Below are positions 60,894-64,000 of a stretch of 64,000 nucleotides of DNA, piece by piece. Source of the stretch: Rossellomorea pakistanensis (GTDB lineage Bacteria > Bacillota > Bacilli > Bacillales > Bacillaceae_B); contig NZ_JAFBDZ010000002.1 in the NCBI RefSeq assembly GCF_016908495.1, positions 620,001 to 684,000 on the forward strand, written 5' to 3'. The notes below the pieces were generated by a model. It worked only from the letters and a program-made list of their open reading frames with translations, made no database searches and was not told where the DNA came from. Each line of letters begins with the position of its first letter. The stretch's first letter is position 1. A program made the translations under genes and the position numbers.

Positions 60894-62141
60894 ATGAATA
60901 CATTTTGGATGAAAAATGTCAGACTTGAAACAGGCTTTGAATATGAAAACGATAGGGTGATTGGGACGACTACAGAAGTATGCCATTTGAAAATAAAAGA
61001 TGGGAAAATGATTAGGATATCGACAGATGGTGGAGATATCGATAAAGATTCGATCCCAATCATGGATGCAAAAGGAAAGCTAATGATGCCATCATTCCGT
61101 GAAATGCATATTCACATTGATAAAACCTATTATAGTGGCCCTTGGAAAGCCTGTCGCCCAATTACAAATGGAATTTTCACAAGGATAGAGGAAGAAAAGG
61201 AATTGCTTCCTAAACAACTGCCATTTGCTTTAGATAGAGCGGAGAAAATGATTGAATTATTGCTACATAATGGACACACACATATTCGGACACATTGTAA
61301 TGTAGAACCCACTTCAGGTTTAAAGAACCTTGAAGTTACAGTAAAGGCACTTGAAAAGTATAAGGATTCCCTGACTTATGAAATCGTTGCCTTCCCGCAG
61401 CATGGATTACTGTTAAGTGACTCTGTTTCATTAATTAGAGAAGCCATGAAGAATGGGGCTACACATGTTGGGGGGGTGGACCCAGCAACCGTCGACCGCA
61501 ATATCGATCAATCACTTTGGACAACATTTGATATTGCGGCAGAACATAACGCCGGAATTGATATTCACCTACATGATCCGAATACGCTAGGAGCGTTTAC
61601 CTTCGAACGTCTAGTTGATTTTACAAAAGAGGCGAAAATGAAAGGACAAGTGACCATCAGTCATGCCATCGCATTAGGTGACCTTGAAGGACAATCTTTA
61701 ACAGAGATTATGACTTTATTAAAAGAACAAGAGATTGATATTGCGACTACGGTTCCGATCAACCGTCCAACGATTCCGATTCCAACATTAGACCAACATG
61801 GGTTGAGAGTATCTGTTGGTCATGACAGTCTTACAGATCACTGGTCGCCATTTGGTTCAGGTAACACAGTGGAGAAGTTAAGTATCTTAGCCGAACGCTT
61901 CCGCTTCATTGATGAATATTCATTAAACAGAACGTGGAAATATGCTTCAGGAGGGGTGACACCTCTTAATGATCAGGGGGAACAGGTATGGCCGCGAGTC
62001 GGGGAAGCTGCTGACTTTGTCCTAGTGGATGCCAGCTGTTCAGCAGAAGCAGTGGCAAGAAGATCGACCATTGATTCCGTCTATAAAAATGGAAATAGAG
62101 TAGATAACACTCGAATTGCAACTATAAATAGCAGTAAGTAG
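60894..62141 (+). CDS. Cytosine-deaminase-like amidohydrolase (415 aa)
   Basis: The ATG at 60894 follows GGAGGAG. Metal ligands are visible in HIHIDK (first HxH), HLHD (the central His), SHAIALGD and GHDSLTDHWSPFG (the catalytic Asp). The family includes cytosine deaminase, isopropylammelide hydrolase and related enzymes acting on cyclic amines or amides. It lies 100 bp after the binding-protein gene. It is a paralogue of the next gene, so the pair may catalyse two steps or two substrates taken up by the ABC system. Confidence 0.9.
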   Translation: MNTFWMKNVRLETGFEYENDRVIGTTTEVCHLKIKDGKMIRISTDGGDIDKDSIPIMDAKGKLMMPSFREMHIHIDKTYYSGPWKACRPITNGIFTRIEEEKELLPKQLPFALDRAEKMIELLLHNGHTHIRTHCNVEPTSGLKNLEVTVKALEKYKDSLTYEIVAFPQHGLLLSDSVSLIREAMKNGATHVGGVDPATVDRNIDQSLWTTFDIAAEHNAGIDIHLHDPNTLGAFTFERLVDFTKEAKMKGQVTISHAIALGDLEGQSLTEIMTLLKEQEIDIATTVPINRPTIPIPTLDQHGLRVSVGHDSLTDHWSPFGSGNTVEKLSILAERFRFIDEYSLNRTWKYASGGVTPLNDQGEQVWPRVGEAADFVLVDASCSAEAVARRSTIDSVYKNGNRVDNTRIATINSSK

Positions 62142-62158
62142 AAGGGAGAGGTATTTAC

Positions 62159-63394
62159 ATGAAATGGTTGAAAAATGTAAAGTTAGAGGTCGGAAATCAA
62201 ATTAGTGAAGATGGTCTTATCGAAACGAAAACAGACTTCTTTCATTTGGGCATAAACGAAGGAAAATTAGTTGAGCAACGACACTACTCCAAAAATGTCC
62301 CAGAACAAGATGAAGTAATCGATGCTAACGGGCTACTAGCAATTCCAACCTTTAAAGAAATGCATAATCACCTGGATAAAACCTATTTATCATTAGACTG
62401 GAAGGCGTGCAAGCCAGTAAAAAACTTAAAAGAGCGACTTGCTTTTGAAGCACAAGAATTATCAGATCTTGCTCCATCTGCGAAACAAAGAGCCATGAGT
62501 ATGATTGAAAAGATTTTGTCAAATGGATCGACCCATATTCGAACACATGTAAATATTGATCCTTATATCGGATTGAAAAACCTAGAGGGAGTATTAGAAG
62601 CCCTTGAAGAGTATAAACATGCAATCACAGCGGATGTCATAGCGTTTCCACAGCATGGTTTACTTAGAGATGACGTTCCTAAGCTGATGAGAGAAGCCAT
62701 GCAAAACGGAGCAAATATGGTTGGGGGGCTTGACCCAGCTGGGATCGATCGTTCCATCGAGAAGTCACTGTATGAAACAATGGAAATGGCAATCGAGTTT
62801 AATGCTGATGTCGATATCCATCTACATGATGGTGGGCATGTAGGCTATTATACGATTGATAAATGGATGGATTTTGTAGAAGAAGCGAACTGGCAGAACC
62901 GCTCTGCTATCAGCCACGCTTTCTGTATCGGAGAAGTTCCGGAAATACAGCAAAAGGCATTAGCAGAACGTCTAAAGGAAAATGGGGTCGCCATCATGTC
63001 TACGATCCCACTAACGAAATCATTACCACCAATCGAGCTATTAGATGATCATGGTGTCAATGTCCACCTTGGTTGTGATGGCTTCTATGATTCTTGGAGT
63101 CCTCATGGGAATGGGGATGTGCTAGAAAAGGTTCAAAAATTTGCTCAAATTAGCCGCAGAAGTGAAGAAGTATTGTTACGTGAGAGCTTAAAATGGGCAA
63201 CAGGTGGTATAACAGCTTTAACAAAGGATGGAGAATATCGTTGGCCGAAGATAGAAGATGATGCAAGTTTCATCTTTGTAGATGCTTCCTCCTCTGCAGA
63301 AGTCGTTGCCAGACGCCCTTATAGAAAGGCTATTATGAAAAATGGAGAAATGGTTTATGGTTCATTAAGTGAATCGTTTGAGTATATAAAATGA
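62159..63394 (+). CDS. Cytosine-deaminase-like amidohydrolase, paralogue (411 aa)
   Basis: Similar throughout to the preceding protein (shared KTYxS--WKACxP, GLKNLE-, AFPQHGLL, VGG-DPA). Ligands: HNHLDK replaces HIHIDK, keeping both His; HLHDGG, SHAFCIGE and GCDGFYDSWSPHG follow. GAAGGGAGAGG precedes the ATG, 17 bp after the previous stop. The altered residues around the first metal motif and the GCD segment (GHD in the paralogue) suggest a different substrate. Confidence 0.9.
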   Translation: MKWLKNVKLEVGNQISEDGLIETKTDFFHLGINEGKLVEQRHYSKNVPEQDEVIDANGLLAIPTFKEMHNHLDKTYLSLDWKACKPVKNLKERLAFEAQELSDLAPSAKQRAMSMIEKILSNGSTHIRTHVNIDPYIGLKNLEGVLEALEEYKHAITADVIAFPQHGLLRDDVPKLMREAMQNGANMVGGLDPAGIDRSIEKSLYETMEMAIEFNADVDIHLHDGGHVGYYTIDKWMDFVEEANWQNRSAISHAFCIGEVPEIQQKALAERLKENGVAIMSTIPLTKSLPPIELLDDHGVNVHLGCDGFYDSWSPHGNGDVLEKVQKFAQISRRSEEVLLRESLKWATGGITALTKDGEYRWPKIEDDASFIFVDASSSAEVVARRPYRKAIMKNGEMVYGSLSESFEYIK

Positions 63395-64000
63395 TGCAGA
63401 AATGGATGACAAAGCCCATGTTCCTTTACATGGGTCTCCTTTTTTGTGTGATCTGCTGGGGAAGTAACTTTATCTTTGGAACCATTCTCGTAAATTACTT
63501 TCAACCGATGGAAATTGCTTTCTTACGATTAATCTTTATTAATTTATTTTTATTTGTTTTTTTGTTCAAATCGGTTAGAAACTTTAAGTCAATTAAGACT
63601 GTTATACTGTCTTTCATGTTGATTGGTTTCATTGGCGTCACATTAAACCACTGGACCTTTTATGCTAGCTTAACAAAAGCGGACCCTGTTACAGCAGCAC
63701 TTATATTAGCGACGGCACCGATTTGTACTTCGCTAATGAATTTTTTTGTTTTTAAGGAAGAAAAAAGCTTTGCCTTTTGGGTTTGGAGTCTACTTAGCTT
63801 TATAGGGGTCATCCTAGTAATCTTGAAAAAAGGGAAAATTTCATTTGGTGAGGGTGAAGCGTATATATTTCTGACAATGCTAACCTTTTCAATTTTTATG
63901 ATCATGATTGAAAGAAACGCAAACAAATTTTCTACTAGTGTCATAACCTTTTATTCAAGTTTTTTTGGAATGATCTTTATGGCAGGATTACTCCCGTTTG
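63391..64000 (+). CDS. EamA-family (DMT) transporter, 3' end outside window
   Basis: The ATG at 63391 overlaps the previous stop (ATGA). The first 203 codons show the EamA pattern (GLLFCVICWGSNFIFGTILV, FYASLTKADPVTAALILATA) with about six helices so far. As the last gene seen of the amidohydrolase operon it may export a reaction product or import a related compound. It is different from the EamA gene at 29324. Confidence 0.9.
   Translation, partial: MMQKWMTKPMFLYMGLLFCVICWGSNFIFGTILVNYFQPMEIAFLRLIFINLFLFVFLFKSVRNFKSIKTVILSFMLIGFIGVTLNHWTFYASLTKADPVTAALILATAPICTSLMNFFVFKEEKSFAFWVWSLLSFIGVILVILKKGKISFGEGEAYIFLTMLTFSIFMIMIERNANKFSTSVITFYSSFFGMIFMAGLLPF

Overview
The window is low-GC, has Gram-positive-style ribosome binding sites and many TTG/GTG starts, and carries a c-di-AMP riboswitch ahead of Ktr potassium-transport genes, Bce-type ABC modules and YesN/LytS-type two-component genes. 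This fits a spore-former of the family Bacillaceae (Bacillus or a close relative). I cannot name the species. I saw no rRNA, tRNA or CRISPR array.

Layout. 1-2,300: gene debris (AbrB-like and SRPBCC fragments, an IS remnant, a decayed IS1595-type transposase). 2,300-3,046: a lipoprotein gene and a 460-bp block that recurs at 19.3 kb. 3,047-13,421: a Tn3-family transposon with 81-bp imperfect terminal inverted repeats, tnpA, a 40-bp perfect palindrome in the res region, tnpR, and passengers (two NUDIX hydrolases, an APH-like kinase, a membrane-anchored protein, a broken DUF3238 protein, a membrane protein). It cuts an M23 peptidase gene. 13.5-20.8 kb: small secreted, lipoprotein and membrane genes, partly inside a 3-kb element with 54-bp inverted ends (16,355-19,326) and a possible 1.2-kb element (14,678-15,893). 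20.9-23.8 kb: a dead serine resolvase and an ABC transporter reduced to fragments on both sides of a GC-rich serine hydrolase gene. 24-30.3 kb: DinB-like gene, c-di-AMP riboswitch and ktrC/ktrD-like operon, a stand-alone RCK protein, LysR regulator and divergent EamA exporter. 30.5-33.9 kb: a PadR regulator with two tandem promoter/operator units, three DUF1048 genes and a drug-type ABC exporter. 34.3-40.6 kb: BceAB-like transporter, ComP-like kinase, LuxR-type regulator, a uracil-DNA-glycosylase-like pseudogene and a small secreted protein. 41.9-48.8 kb: a MoxR/DUF58/DUF4129/DUF4350 cluster with SpoIIM-domain and RDD proteins. 50.1-64 kb: alpha/beta hydrolase and reductase pair, a symporter with its two-component system, a peptide-type ABC system with two paralogous amidohydrolases, and the start of an EamA transporter.

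The most striking pattern is a family of short palindromic elements (about 30-45 bp, covarying arms such as ATTCAAC/GTTGAAT, ATTCAAG/CTTGAAT and TTCCGC/GTGGAG around a conserved GGGCGC or GGGCCA). About 20 copies lie between 2.9 and 41.5 kb, usually just 3' of a small accessory gene and often followed by a terminator. I saw none in the 22 kb of core-like genes on the right. One copy is split by a MITE with a target duplication, and one supplies the stop codon of a truncated lipoprotein gene. The arrangement looks like gene-cassette boundaries, although I see no integron integrase.
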